Origin: Gelatoporia subvermispora B
Taxonomy: Eukaryota; Basidiomycota; Agaricomycetes; Polyporales; Gelatoporiaceae
Direction of reading: 5' to 3'
Assembly: GCA_000320605.2 (NCBI GenBank)
Contig: KB445798.1
Span: forward strand, 252,898 to 316,897
Length of the DNA stretch: 64,000 nucleotides
The position numbers were made by a program, and so were the translations under genes. Below are positions 21,274 to 32,550 of this stretch, in pieces. Within the stretch, counting starts at the first letter, position 1. Each line of letters begins with the position of its first letter. The notes below the pieces were generated by a model. The model saw only the letters and a list, made by a program, of their open reading frames with translations, was not told the origin of the DNA and made no database searches.

Positions 21274-22964
21274 ATGGGCTCGCTGACTTCTCCACCTGTG
21301 GAGTACTCCTCTTTTATCTCGAAATGGTGTCATTCGGCCCCAGCATCTTGTAGCACGGAACGACTCTGGGCAACTGGATCACCAGAGTCTGTTCACTCTC
21401 CGCCCTGGTCTTGGAGCGCTGCTGCGGATGCTATCGACGCAACTCAGCTCTCGAATAAGCTAGTATCGTCACCGTTTGAGCAGGAGGATGCAGTTCTACG
21501 AGTGTCCGCCTTGTCCGCCGCGCCGCGGTTCTCTCCTGCAACAGAAACTGTTGACCGGGTTACATTAGAAGGTCTCGTCAAGTCGCGAGAGGGCGTTAGC
21601 TTTCTGCTTGGCTTGAGGGGCGAAGAGGCGGCATCATGTATAGAGGTCCTCGATGAGGTATCAAGTGGTCTGCATCTCATGCGGTGTAGCGTACTCATCT
21701 CGAGCTCCGCGTCGAATTTCGCAGGTCATCGGTTCGACAGAAAAATCAAGTCTCAAATGCCGATGTCTCGAAGTGCTCAGGAAGCTTTGTGGAGTAACTG
21801 GGTTGCTCCCATACTCTTTCCATTTGTCTTCTAGGTCCTTGAAGCGCAAAGGACGCAGGCCTGAGGCAGCTGGAGGCTATGCAGATATCTGGAGGGGAGA
21901 TTACGATGGCCGAGAGGTGGCAGTGAAGGTCTTCCGCGGGTACGACAGCAGCGGTGTCCCGCCTCTAGACATGAAGGTGTGTTCCACTGCATCGCCGAAC
22001 TGGACTTCTCTGATTGCTCTGTCGTAGGCGCTGCTTAAGGAGGCGGTGGTATGGAAGCACCTGCGACATCCTAATATTGTGCCATTTGTTGGCATTGATA
22101 CTGAGATGTATCCGCTATCACTCGTCTGTGAATGGATGCCACATGGGACCATTACTGCATATATACTTAGTGACCCGACAGCGGATAGGCTGAAGCTAGT
22201 GAGCACCCTAGAGTTCGATTTTGTGGGCCAAGGCGATTTCCTCACTCCACTACAGCTTAAAGACATCGCAGAGGGACTACAATACCTACACGATATGAAC
22301 GTCGTGCACGGCGACCTGAAAGGCGTAAGCCGTTGATCTGAACCTCCCGCATTAAGCGACCTATACTGATGCTTCCTAGGCCAACGTTCTTATCAATGAC
22401 AAACATGTGGCATGTCTCGCCGACTTCGGGTTAGCGACCCTGAGCCACCATGGCAAACTCACGACGCTCTCCGTAACCGCGTGGTCTCCGCGATGGACGG
22501 CTCCCGAGGTGTTCGATCCCGAACAGTTTGGGCTCACACGCGCGACGCTCTCCTCGCAGAGCGACATCTATTCATGGTCGATGGTTGCCTGGGAGGCACG
22601 TCCTGCTCATCACACCCGCCGCTGTCTAATTCTAATCTGAATCCAGGTCTTCTCAGGACTGCTGCCGTTTCACGACTGCGGACACCCAGGCGCGATCCCG
22701 TGGCGTGTCCTTAGCGGGATGCGCCCGCCGCGCCCGGCGGAGGCGCTCACTGTGGGCCTTACCGACGACGTCTGGGAACTGATGCAGCGCTGCTGGCAGC
22801 CAGACCCTCGTGTACGGCCCCGGATCTCTGACGTGCTGACGTGCCTGGCAGACGCAATCCAGCATGCGACGCTTGCGCGGTTGGAGGGCTATCTAACCTC
22901 GCCGCTAAGCATCGTCTTCGCCGAGTCAGACCTCCATGATCTGTTCGGTACCAACTTCGTATAA
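21274..22964 (+). CDS. TKL-like protein kinase without added N-terminal domain
   Basis: Exons 21274-21657, 21725-21976, 22028-22198, 22256-22324, 22380-22595 and 22647-22964 keep phase and give 469 residues. The first exon (128 codons) holds only a Ser/Thr/Ala-rich stretch and the constant middle region (LEGLVKSREGVSFLL, IEVLDE). The kinase follows: GGYADIWRG, VAVKVF lysine, LKEAVVWKH glutamate, VHGDLKGAN, ADFGLATL, TAPEVF, DVWELMQRCW. All catalytic residues are present except that HRD is HGD. The 252, 171, 69 and 216-base kinase exons match the minus-strand paralogs. The fifth intron begins GC rather than GT (GAG then GCACGT), an allowed GC-AG intron. The protein ends LFGTNFV, and the same ending recurs in two downstream relics. 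It probably represents the plain form of the chassis. Confidence 0.85.
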
Positions 22965-23674
22965 CGGGCGCATTTCACTGTATACCTCACGCCAACTTCT
23001 CTACACACCCGGATACCATTCAGTCCCGGATACCATTCAGTTCTGTTCCCCACGTACCAAGCGGTATCTCTGGTTAGCACTGGAAGGTGTAGCTGTACCC
23101 CTACGGTTGTTCGACAGCCGCAGGGAAGAGTTGTCGATGGCGCGCACTCGAATGGTTTCTCAGAGGGCCGCATAATCTGGCCGATGCCACCGCGTCAGCC
23201 TTTCTGAACGCGTATGACAAAGCCTGCGCGATCAGATGAGTGGAAGCGGGTAACCGTCTGTGAGCACGATATCGATGATGGGCTTACAGATCCCGCAGTC
23301 TGGGAGGACCTCATTCGCATGACGGATCCGTTGGAACCGCGGGTAGTTGAGGGCGGCGGAGATCACCTATGCTCGAAATGTCACAAGAAGTCGGTAGATG
23401 TAGCTGTGAAAGATGGGCATGAGCTCTTGCCGAGGCTCCCGACTTTCTTTGGGCTAGCGATGGACTGACTAGTCAAACGAATTTGACCGGTTCCCAAAGA
23501 GAGACGAGGTGATATGTTTGTTTTAAGTCCCTGAACAAATGTCAATAAACAATTCACGTTGCAGATGATTGACAATTATAGCATGATCGCCACTGTCATG
23601 CGTCGTCTCACAAGACAAAGTATCCGTGTTAGTGGCAAGGATGGTCTATTATGGCTGCATAGATGTAACGAAGC
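22965..23674. other. Convergent intergenic region between kinase 4 and MFS transporter
   Basis: A 17-base direct repeat (CCCGGATACCATTCAGT) occurs twice in tandem at 23008-23041. An 84-codon frame at 23214-23468 has an ATG and a CSKCH motif but no recognised family, and is treated as doubtful. Otherwise this is the shared 3' region of two converging genes. Confidence 0.4.
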
Positions 23675-25755
23675 CTAAGACTGTGCTTCCGATACCTGTC
23701 TCCGAGCTCTTCGCTTAGCTCTCCACTTAGGGCCCTTCAGCATAACCAAGGGGACAATCGGGAAGACCGCGGCGCATAGCCCTGAGAGAAGGACGTATGT
23801 CCACCCGATGCCGATCGCGTTCAGGATGAGGTTAATCACAGACACGCAGGCCGCTCCGAAGGAGCATCTCACAAGATTATTCTAGATCGTTCCGTGAGCG
23901 CGCACTTTTATCATCGATGAGGATCACATACGCAAGCGGTAATAGAGGAACTCATTTCCGGCGCAAGGTCGACCAGTACGGTTGTCACGATGCTGGCGAT
24001 TGCGACAGTCGACCAACCGACTGTGAATCCGAAGTCAGATCGTCTAACCTCGCGAAGCACTTGAAACGCGGATCACTCACTGAAGAATAGGAGTACCAAC
24101 GGCCCGGCGATCGACGCTCCCTTGTCGAGACACCAGCCATAGCCAATGCACGTAACAATGAAGACAGTGATGTACACTGGCATCGTCCTCAGCCTAGCAT
24201 GCTCGATCGGAAAGTGCTCTTCCATCGTAACATGCTCTGCCTGCGCCTTCTCCACCTCACCGCTCTCCTGCGCTCGGCGCATGAGCGTCTGCCTGATTCT
24301 CCGATAGTCGTGATCCAGAAGCCGCCCTGTGACAACCCCACCGATTATCATGCCGCCACCGATTGACAGGAAGCACAGCCCGATTTCTATCTCGCTCAAC
24401 ACTGGGTAGACGGTCTGGAAGAGCGAGGAGACACTAGCGACCACCGCGTAGAAGACTGCATATGGGATAGCTTGGTAAAGCAGGAGGAGAGAGACGTCTG
24501 GGTAGAGGAATAGGAGCAGAGGGTTCCTGAACTTTCGCACTGGGGCTCGTGCGGACGGGTCGGCGCTGAATCGGCCACGGCCTATGATGGGGAAGAGGGG
24601 TCTGTACAGATGCGGGGGTGGAGTACTTCCGTCACCAACGATAGCTCGAAGGGTCTCTGGGAGTATTCTGACATACAAAAAGACATAAAAAGTCGTTTAG
24701 AGTTCGACTGCTCGAGTACAGAACTTACGCAAGGGTCAGGACGAAGCACACCATCGTCGCTATGCAAAGGAACCAGAATATTGCTCTGAGCAGAGATCAG
24801 CCATGAGATTGGTCAAACAGTACTGGAACATACCGCCAGCCGAAACCTTGTGCGAGCAGGCCTCCAAGCACAGGACCAATACATGGGCCAACCTATCAAC
24901 GCTCAGACCTGTCTTCACTGAGATAACAAGAGGTGATTATACCATAGGTCCAACATTCCACAATCCGAAGTATCTTCCACGCTCATGAGGGGCCGAAATG
25001 TCACCAATCACGCCCGCACCTGCGAATTGTAGTTTGTCAGACCAGCTGACAAACAGAAGATTGTATCATCACTTACCGAGAGCGATAGTACTGGCAGAAC
25101 CCGCGGCTTGTACACAGCGCAACACGAGGAGAAGCCAATAGGCGTTTGTCGGCACAAGCGCGAGACCGACGCAAGAGAGAGCCAATACGAGCAAACACGC
25201 AAGTAACGTAGGCCGTCTGCCCGCCCTGTCGGCTAGAGTGCCCCAGAACATAGGTGCTGAGCAGCCCTCATCAATAACTGTAGTAATGTGACAGGTAAAG
25301 ACGGCCATACAAATGCCTTGGAGGACCATGTAGACCGTTACGGTCAGGTTGATAAGCTCGGTCGATTTGTGGAACGCAATTGTCAGCAGAGGGATGGCAG
25401 GGAGATAGATGTTGGCGGTGAGCGGGCTGGTAAAAATTAATGATTTAAGGTTACAAGAATTGGTTTTTCGAGAAGACTTACCTGAAAATTCCAGCAAGCG
25501 AAGCAGTGCAGACGATGAGCCATTTCTCGGACGGTGTGTAGATACTATATGGTCTATGCTCTGGAGGCTCTTCATCATTGACGGCTGGGGGCAGGCCTTC
25601 ATTTTCGGATATGGCGAGATGATTGAGGATCATGAGTGCAGTGCGGGAGCTTTATCAGTAACCCACTTACCCTCCACATTCACAAGAGAGATACCGTTAT
25701 CTTGAGGCATTACAGGACCTCCTGCAGAGTTCTCTACGCGTTGTGGGTCGGTCAT
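23675..25755 (-). CDS. MFS drug:H+ antiporter, DHA1/QDR-like
   Basis: A multi-exon gene; the first exons are 25671-25755, 25482-25584, 25311-25426 and 25077-25256, with phases consistent throughout. The order of motifs is that of fungal QDR/AQR-type 12-TM antiporters: IYTPSEKWLIVCTASLAGIFS, PLTANIYLPAIPLL, FWGTLADRAGRRP (loop 2-3 motif), NVGPMVGPCIGPVLGG (motif C region), ILPETLR at the end of the first half, then a long central loop and the second half. The C-terminus is basic (KWRAKRRARR), stop at 23675. Such proteins export drugs, weak acids or polyamines across the plasma membrane using protons. Small introns interrupt almost every pair of helices. I saw no disabling change. The substrate cannot be read from the sequence. 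Confidence 0.85.
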
Positions 25756-25849
25756 AGTGGTTGTTATGTAGGACTTAGGCTTCCCTGAGAGGGACAAAAG
25801 CAGAGCGAGAAACCTCAAGCACGGGTCCAGGGCTTTTATGACCCACGCT

Positions 25850-26045
25850 CGCCTACACCGCCTATTTGCGGAGAGATGGGTACACGAGGGGCGCGCAACC
25901 GAACAGGGGCCGCGACTGCAGCTGCGAATGCGATGCATTGCTACTCTGTCCGACGTCTATGTAGCTGGCAAGCTGCCAGTGTGCGCTCGATTTGTGCGCA
26001 CACATCGTTTTCTGTACTGGACCCGATGGATAATATATGAACATT
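25850..26045 (+). repeat. Local repeat, copy A (uninterrupted)
   Basis: This stretch, including CTACACCGC, GCGGAGAGATGGG, GACTGCAGCTGCGA and GTCCGACGTCTATGTAGCTG, recurs at 26280-26354 joined to 26956-27065. Here it is continuous, so it serves as the empty-site version of the copy split by the MITE. Confidence 0.75.
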
Positions 26046-26354
26046 TGGCCCAGACCAAGATGTGTGACTGTGTGCAACAAATGTCCTCAACAGCACGGTG
26101 CAAGCTGACAGGTCGGGTGAACTGCTCACATGGGATTAACATCGACCGACTGCTATATGGACCGGCCATATGGGACAGGGAGACATCATTTTGTCTTCAT
26201 ACATATGGTGCCCTGGTATCCCACATTCCATCTATAGAGCGCGTGTCAGCTGTATTATACACGCTCTCCCGGAGTATACTACACCGCTAACTTGCGGAGA
26301 CATGGGTACACGTGGTACGTGCAGTTGGACAGGAGCCGCGACTGCAGCTGCGAT

Positions 26355-26955
26355 AGGACCCCGGCATTAGCACCTACTATGTTAGATCCTGGTGCGGACA
26401 AAAATGGGGGTCAAAATGGCCTGAGGTTAGATCCTTCTGCGGACAAAAATGGCTGCGCTGGAGCGCAACCGACTCGGATGTGCTACAGTACGGCTGCCTG
26501 GACTGCCTACTGCGACTCGACTCCCCGGAGGATCCGCATTCTTGCCCGAGTAATGTCTCTACTGATCCAGCGTCTGTGGAAATTCTATTGCTTTAAGCTG
26601 TATCTGCGCTTGCTTTTGCAGCCTTTTGCTCACGTTGTCTAATCTGAGTTGTGGTCGTGTCTCGACCGTTTTCCGACCGAATGTGCTCCTCGGTTCCGGA
26701 ATAGCGCCCGAATAGCTCGTGGAGGAAATTTCAGTGGGTTTGGAGGGTGGCGACCCGGTGAACCACGTAGCGTTCGGCCCCGCGAACGCGGGGAATTCTT
26801 CTTGGATTCTTCACTATTTCTGGCAATTTTCTAAGGTTAGGGCAATCATGCGGACAAAAACGACGCCTCTAGGGTAGGCTCGATCCTGATGTGGACAAAA
26901 ACGCCCCAAATGAGGCAAATTTGGATCTAACATCTTGGGGGATATGCCGGGTCCT
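26355..26955. mobile_element. 601-bp non-autonomous DNA transposon (MITE), hAT-like by target duplication
   Basis: The element begins AGGACCCCGGCAT and ends ATGCCGGGTCCT, and both ends carry TGTTAGATCC slightly further in. It is flanked by perfect 8-base duplications GCTGCGAT at 26347-26354 and 26956-26963. Four copies of a subterminal unit around TGCGGACAAAAA (one reading TGTGG) lie two near each end, in the same orientation. A CCCCGCG-AA-CGCGGGG hairpin is at 26777-26792. No transposase is encoded. The 8-base duplication is typical of the hAT superfamily. The uninterrupted repeat at 25850-26045 supports insertion into an existing sequence. Confidence 0.85.
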
Positions 26956-27564
26956 GCTGCGATGCATTGTTACTCGGTCCGACGTCTATGTAGCTGCCAG
27001 TGAGCGCCCGAGTTATGTGCACACATCGTTTCTTACAGTCTGGCTCCACTCTGTATGAAGACCGTATGACCATTAGGAAACTGTCGTGTTGACTTGGAGC
27101 ATCTTACCTTCCTTTTGAGCCTTAAAGCCTTGAAGGCGTCTTTCCCGCCTCGCTAGCGCGCAGTATCTCGAAAGGCATTCAGCAAGACAAGTACTGACGA
27201 AATGAGTAGTAGTAGGACTCCCCATGAGCTCATCACGGAGAACGGCGGGCCACGAAGCCAGCGCGCCCGACACTGACGCGAACGAGTCCCGATTTGGTAA
27301 TGGCCGCGCCGCCTCAGTAAGATTTGGCGCGGTGCTGGGTGCGGTCGCCGAGTCTTACTCTCATTGCACGACTCCTACTCCTACTACTTTCGTATAGACT
27401 CAAGGCACTCTAAGACAAGATGTTATTCTTATTCTCCTGATGTGAATCTGTGGATTTCAGCTAGACTGCACTTGGTCTCCAGAATTCACGCGCACCTGAG
27501 AGACGTCAGAGCGTCACATGGTTTCCAGCCGTCCGCAAGATGGCAGTGTAGTCGCATCTATTGG
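26956..27564. other. Rest of repeat copy B and 5' flank of the decayed kinase
   Basis: Positions 26956-27065 continue the repeat interrupted by the MITE. From about 27066 to 27564 no gene is supported; this is the decayed upstream region of the kinase pseudogene. Confidence 0.45.
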
Positions 27565-29219
27565 TATCGTCAGGGTCAACGCCGAAAGACGCAATTCTGC
27601 GGGTGTCTGCTACGTCCACCCCACTGCGCTACTCTTCTGGAACAGGTCCAATTGATTGAGTAACATTAGAGGGTCTCGTCAAATCGCGAGAGGGAGTTAG
27701 TTTTCTGCTTGGCTTGAGGGGCAAGGAGGCCGCGTCGTGTATAGAGCTACTAGAATCCAGATGAGGGAGGTATCACGCAACCTTTGCCCCTGAAATTGCA
27801 TCGCACTAATCTCGGTCCCTGCAGGCGGTGGGTTCGACTGAAAGTGAAGACGATGCCTTGAGGTACCCCGGGAGCTGTGCGGAGCATCCGGCTTGCTCAC
27901 CAGGAAGATCTTGCGTCGATTTTGACGCCTTTTGCTTACCTTTCAAGGCTTACCAGCGTCTTCGCTGCCCTGTCGCGCGTCGCAAAGGCGTCCAAGACAT
28001 GCAAAAGTACCGAAAAGGCAGGCAAGTGAAGTGGAGATGTTCCTGATGCGCTCTCCCATGTTCTTTTCACCTCTCTTCCGGGCCCTTGAAGCGCAAGGGA
28101 CGCAGGCCTGAGGCTGCTGGAGGCTACGCGGATATCTGGAGGGGAGACTATGACGGCCGTGAGATGGCAGTGAAGGTCTCCAGTGGCTATGACAGTAGTG
28201 GCGTTCCACCATTAGACATAAAGGTGCGTATCGTTTTCAGGCGATTCAGAAGTCGCATCTCCGATCTTGCGTTGTAGGTGTTGTTCGAGGAAGCCGTAGT
28301 GTGGAAACACTTGCACCATCCCAATATAGTGCCCTCCGTTGGCATTGATACGGAGATGTATCCTCTATCACTCGTCTGTGAATGGATGCCACATGGGAGC
28401 ATTACTGCATACATACTGATTACTGAGCGACCCGACAGCGGATAGACTGAAGCTAATAAGCACCCTGGATCTAAATCTCATTGATCAAGGGTGATTTGCT
28501 CATTCCCCTACAGCTAAGAGACATCACAGAGGGACTAGAGTTCTACACGACATGCACATCGTGCACGGCGATCTGAAAGGCGTAAGCCCTTGATCCAACC
28601 TTCGCCCATCAAGCGACATGTCATGACATACCCTAGGCCAACGTCCTAATCAACAAGAAACATGTGGCATGTCTCGTTGACTTTGGGTTAGCTACCCTTC
28701 GCCACCATGGCAAACTCACGACGCTCTCCGTAACAGCATGGTCTCCGAGGTGGATGGCTCCCGAGGTGTTCGACCTCGAACAGTTCGGACTCACACGAGC
28801 GACGCGTCCTGCAGAGCGCCATCTACTCTTTATCGATGGTTGCCTGGGAGCCGCGTCTTGCTCATCATACCCGTCGCTGTCTTCTCATATGAGTAACTTC
28901 AGGTCTTCATGAGATTGCTGCCGTTTCGTGACTGCGGACATCCAGATGCAATCCCGTGACGTGTTCTTAGCGGCATGCGCCCGACGCGCCCTGTGGAGGC
29001 GCTCACTGTGGGCCTCACGGACAACGTCTGGGAGCTGATGCAGCGCTGCTGGCAGCCCGACCCTCGTGCGAGGCCCTGGATCTCTGATGTCCTGAGTTGC
29101 CTGGCGGATGCAATCTGACACGGGACGCTCGTGCGGCTGGAGGGCTATTTGACCTCGCCACTGAGCATCGTTCTAGCCAAGTCAGACCTCCATGATCTGT
29201 TTGGTACCAGCTTCGTATA
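27565..29219 (+). pseudogene. Decayed paralog of the TKL-like kinase at 21274-22964
   Basis: The sequence follows the intact plus-strand kinase from the end of its first exon (LEGLVKSREGVSFLLGLRG at about 27661) to the stop (LFGTSFV at 29219). Recognisable pieces are KGRRPEAAGGYADIWRG, REMAVKV, VWKHLHHPN, SLVCEWMPHG, VHGDLKG, ANVLIN, VDFGLATL and WMAPEVF. The frame is broken many times: the middle region ends ESR-stop instead of LDEV, small insertions disrupt the exon after ITAYI, the exon before VHGDLKG is shifted, and the APE-to-C-lobe segment is altered. The 3' flank still resembles that of the intact gene, so it arose by duplication including downstream sequence. Confidence 0.85.
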
Positions 29220-29508
29220 ACCGATGCTATTCACTGTGTACCTCAAACCGACTTCAAGATACCCGGATACCAATCAATGCTCTGCTCACGCAACAAGCGG
29301 TATCTCAGGCACATATCGCTCCTCGAAGAGTCAGATGCGGGCACGGGCGGCCGCCGCATCGCTCGATATCACTTACATCAATACCAGACGCCGCCCAACG
29401 ACGTGACAAAGAAGATGGTCGACAGTGGTTCCAATGTATGTTCCCAGATCTTATCTAATGATATAACTTGCGCACTACTACACAGCAACTGGCATGGGCG
29501 CAGGATAT

Positions 29509-30037
29509 TCACTGAACGCCGGGGATGTTGCGACCTGTATGTAGAGGTCGGATCATTACACGTCCTGCGTGTGAACATGAGCAAGCTTACCCTCGTACTG
29601 TTTGGCCTCCTTGTTCATGAAGTCGCCAATCTTGTCCGCATTCTGATCGCTCTGGGTCGGCGTCAGGATTGTGATTCCACTAAGGCGGGGATGTAACTAA
29701 CCATATTGTATCCTGCCTTCTGGCTCGCCCACTCGATTCCCTTGTCGAGCCAATCCTGCTTCTCCGCGGGCTGGCTCTGTCCTTGCTGCTGCTGCTGCTG
29801 CTGCTGGTTGCTGGGAGCCTGACCTCCGCCGCCAGCAACCCCCGAGCCAAACAAGCCCTGGCCGCCGCCCATCTGATCCTCTCCACCCATGCCAGGCCCG
29901 GAATTCGCGCCCGAGCTCAACTGGTCGTATGCGCCGCCGACGCCCTGGCCGCCGGTGTTGTACCCGGATTGATCCATGCGCGACTGATACTGGTTGGAAT
30001 TCTGGTTTTGGTTCTGCGGATCGTATGTGTCGTCCAT
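29509..30037 (-). CDS. Gln/Gly-rich small protein with C-terminal NADK-x-GDF motif, paralog A
   Basis: Three exons, 29702-30037, 29591-29651 and 29509-29534, give 140 residues. The N-terminal two thirds are low-complexity (Asn, Gln, Gly), with an eight-Gln run from a CTG-type triplet repeat. The C-terminal third is folded-looking and conserved with paralog B: KQDWLDKGIEWASQKAGYN, then SDQNADKIGDFMNKEAKQ, ending RNIPGVQ. Exon 2 (61 bases) and exon 3 (26 bases) have exactly the same lengths as in the paralog at 31257-31604. No signal peptide or membrane segment. I recall similar short proteins in fungi but no assigned function. It lies convergent to a kinase pseudogene, an arrangement repeated at the next locus. 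Confidence 0.8.
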
Positions 30038-30780
30038 GACTGTCGTGAAAGGTGGAGGTGTGAAGGTGATGTGTGATTGGATCTCAATGAGATTAGGGGT
30101 ATGTGATGGTTGCTTTGACCTGAGAGTGCACGAGGGCGTATATGTATGCAGGGACAGATGCGATTACATCATCGTGGGGCACCGCGGGAGGAGGGGCGGG
30201 AGGTCCACCTCAGAGCGGCCGTTCGCTGGGGCGCAGGATGATGACGCTCCGTGGCGCCGCCTCCAACTTTCCTTCTCCATTTGGGAAGGGCATGCCTTAA
30301 TATGGAACGCAACGCCAAATGCGGAGCGCCCGGTGAGTCATGTGACTTTCCTGCCCTCGACGAGTCCGCTCACTTTACAAGGCAGGTGAAGTGCAGCGTG
30401 CACAGACAGCTATTGCGCGATGTTTTAAGCTTCAATCTACTGTGATTATGGGTCGCTGAAACACGCTGACTTGATACGCTGTACGTTGCATTACATCGTG
30501 AATCTGGTCTTCGGTCGCAGACCGATTCGGTGTATTGCGAATGGGGGCTGCCACGAGCAGTGCTCGAGCAAGCGTACCTCATGCAATTAGGCGACACAAA
30601 TGACCTATTCCATTTGTGTTATGAGAGTCTGCTGACGCTTTTTACAGGAACAAGCAAAGTCTAACATGAACTGACAAAGGAAGCACCTGCACGTAAAGAG
30701 AGCAAACGAAAGTAATAAGGAGCAGCAGAATGCTCTACCGCTGATCAGCACACGGCACAATAAACGCCGTATCTGATGGT
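30038..30780. other. 5' flank of the Gln-rich gene A with relic of the secreted-protein promoter
   Basis: The end of this stretch (about 30660-30780) resembles the promoter and first codons of the small secreted protein at 32130-32240 (shared CACCTGCACGTAAAGAG-like, ATCTGATGG). The TATAAAAG seen there is not preserved here, and the match stops where a kinase fragment begins. No gene is supported. Confidence 0.5.
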
Positions 30781-31002
30781 CTTTTTAAGCTTTCACAGGA
30801 TCACTGCCGCTCCACGGCCGTGGACAACCAGGCACATACCCGTGGTGGCAAGGTCTCGAATAGGTCTCAGACGTGACTTGCCTTGCAGACGCGATCCGTC
30901 ATACGACGCTCGCGCGGGTCGAGGGCTAGTTGACTTCGTCATCAAGCATTCTCCTTGACAAGTCAAATCTCCATGGTTTGTTTGGATTCAACTTCGTATA
31001 AG
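30781..31002 (+). pseudogene. Relic of the 3' end of a TKL-like kinase
   Basis: The part from about 30880 translates as CLADAIRHTTLARVEG, stop, LTSSSSILL, LHGLFGFNFV, stop. It matches the C-terminus of the kinase ending at 22964 (CLADAIQHATLARLEG ... LFGTNFV). A stop codon inside and the loss of all upstream exons show it is a fragment. It lies just before the Gln-rich paralog B in convergent orientation, copying the order of the previous locus. Confidence 0.85.
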
Positions 31003-31256
31003 CGAGGCGATTTGTGTATATTTCGAACGGAAATCACAATGAATCGTATTATCCTCATTGTTGACGAGCGATACGATACCAACGTGACAGTCTTTGAAGA
31101 TCTATGCTTGCAAATACACGCGTTCGCAGCAAGAGGCGTCGACACAATAACGAGAACAGTTGACAACTGTTTCAATGCATGTTCCAAGAGCCTAATGATA
31201 CAAATTGTACACTGCCACCGAGGGACTAATATAACCAACAGAAGACATCACGATGT

Positions 31257-31604
31257 CTACTGAACACCAGGAATATTGTGGCCTGTGTATACGGAGGTAT
31301 GATCAGCACACCACAGACAATATCTGTACACGAGCAGACTGACCCTCGTGCTGCTTGGCTTCCTTGTTCGCGAAGTCACCGACCTTGTCCGCGTTCTGAG
31401 AGCTCTAGATTGTGGTCAGAACCTCACTCCCGCCAAAACGCAAGTATGACTGACCAGGTTGTATCCTGCCTTCTTACTCGCCCCCTGCAGCCCCTTGTCG
31501 AGCCAATCCTGCTTCTCCGTGGACTGGCCCTGTCCTTGCTGCTGCTGACCACCAGACTGGTCGGCGCCTTGGTTCTGGTTCTGCTGGTCGTAGTTGTTGT
31601 CCAT
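31257..31604 (-). CDS. Gln-rich small protein, paralog B
   Basis: Exons 31455-31604, 31344-31404 and 31257-31282 give 78 residues. It is paralog A with most of the low-complexity region missing: MDNNYDQQNQNQ, then TEKQDWLDKGLQGASKKAG, SSQNADKVGDFANKEAKQ, ending HNIPGVQ. The ratio of conserved C-terminus to variable N-terminus suggests that the Gln/Gly part tolerates length change while the 45-residue C-terminal part is selected. Introns have GT-AG ends and the same phases as in paralog A. Function unknown. Confidence 0.8.
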
Positions 31605-32174
31605 GATTGTCGTTGATCGTAGTGATATGAAAGTGATGAGTAGCTAAGTCTTCGCGGGATGAAGAGCCCTTGGGAGTGGCCGGGACAGTGTATATATGCA
31701 AGAAAAGGGGTGGTTGCATCATAGTGGGGCACTACGGGAAGAGGAGTGGGAGAAACGCAGAGCGGCTGTTCGCCAACGCCCAGAGCGATGACGCTCCGTG
31801 ACGCTGCTTTCGATTTTTACTTGATTTAGGAGGCACATGCCCTTATATGGCATGCAGCGCCAGCTCCGGAGCGTCAAAAGAGTGATGTGACCTTCCCAAC
31901 CGTGAGATTTCGCGCACTCCTATCGCAAAGGTGTAGCATGATAATTGTGAATTCCGGTAGCTGAAAATACAGTGCATCATATCCTAAACACATTCCTAGT
32001 CTTCTGAGGTCGCACACCACATTGTGAGGAGGGGCTGCCCGAGAGGGCTTGCTTTATGCGAAGGAACGCTCACACAATTTGCTTATCGAGGTCTCCTCTA
32101 GCGCTCTCAGCAGGAACAATCGAGGTCTGATGTGATATGACAATGGAAACGCCTGCACATAAAGAGCGCGGGCG

Positions 32175-32182
32175 ATATAAAA
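32175..32182 (+). promoter_or_regulatory. TATA box of the small secreted protein gene
   Basis: TATAAAAG is 43 bases before the ATG at 32225. The duplicated upstream sequence near 30700 has lost this motif. Confidence 0.55.
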
Positions 32183-32224
32183 GATGAGCAGGGGTTCTCT
32201 CCACTGTTGACCAACCTACAGCAC

Positions 32225-32550
32225 ATGAGAAACACGAATCTGATGGCTCGTCTAACCTTGCATTCCCTATTGCTCCTGCTGTCTATAGCATCAGAGGCTT
32301 TTCCCGTTCAATCGGCCTATATCGGCGTTGACGAGTCATACATGTAAGACTGTCTGCTACCTCCGCAATGTTTTTTGCGGGACTGACAGAACACCATGTT
32401 TCTTGTAGTCCATGCATGCAATACGCTATAAATCATCCGGACCATCAGTGCGCTCGGACTTGGAAGGTCGTTCGTAAAGCCGCACTGCCTGCCCGTCCGA
32501 TGAGTGTGGTAGAATTACGCTGCTCAATAACAATGTCAAAAACCACGTAG
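32225..32550 (+). CDS. Small secreted protein candidate (86 residues)
   Basis: Exon 1 (32225-32343) encodes MRNTNLMARLTLHSLLLLLS, a short basic start followed by a strong hydrophobic stretch, as in a signal peptide, with likely cleavage near SEAFPVQSA. An intron beginning GTAAGA (32344-32408) and ending TTGTAG joins in phase to exon 2 (32409-32550), which gives a mature part of about 60 residues with three cysteines. A TATA box stands in the right place. I do not recognise the family. The single intron, signal peptide and size fit the small secreted proteins common in basidiomycetes; a chance frame is possible because there is no intact paralog. Confidence 0.5.

Noticed and set aside
23214..23468. 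84-codon frame with a CSKCH motif, thought of as a Helitron-related fragment
   Set aside because: The similarity is too short and weak, and there is no helicase or rolling-circle motif nearby.
29783..29806. CTG triplet run considered as a microsatellite of separate interest
   Set aside because: It simply encodes the Gln run of the Gln-rich protein and is short.
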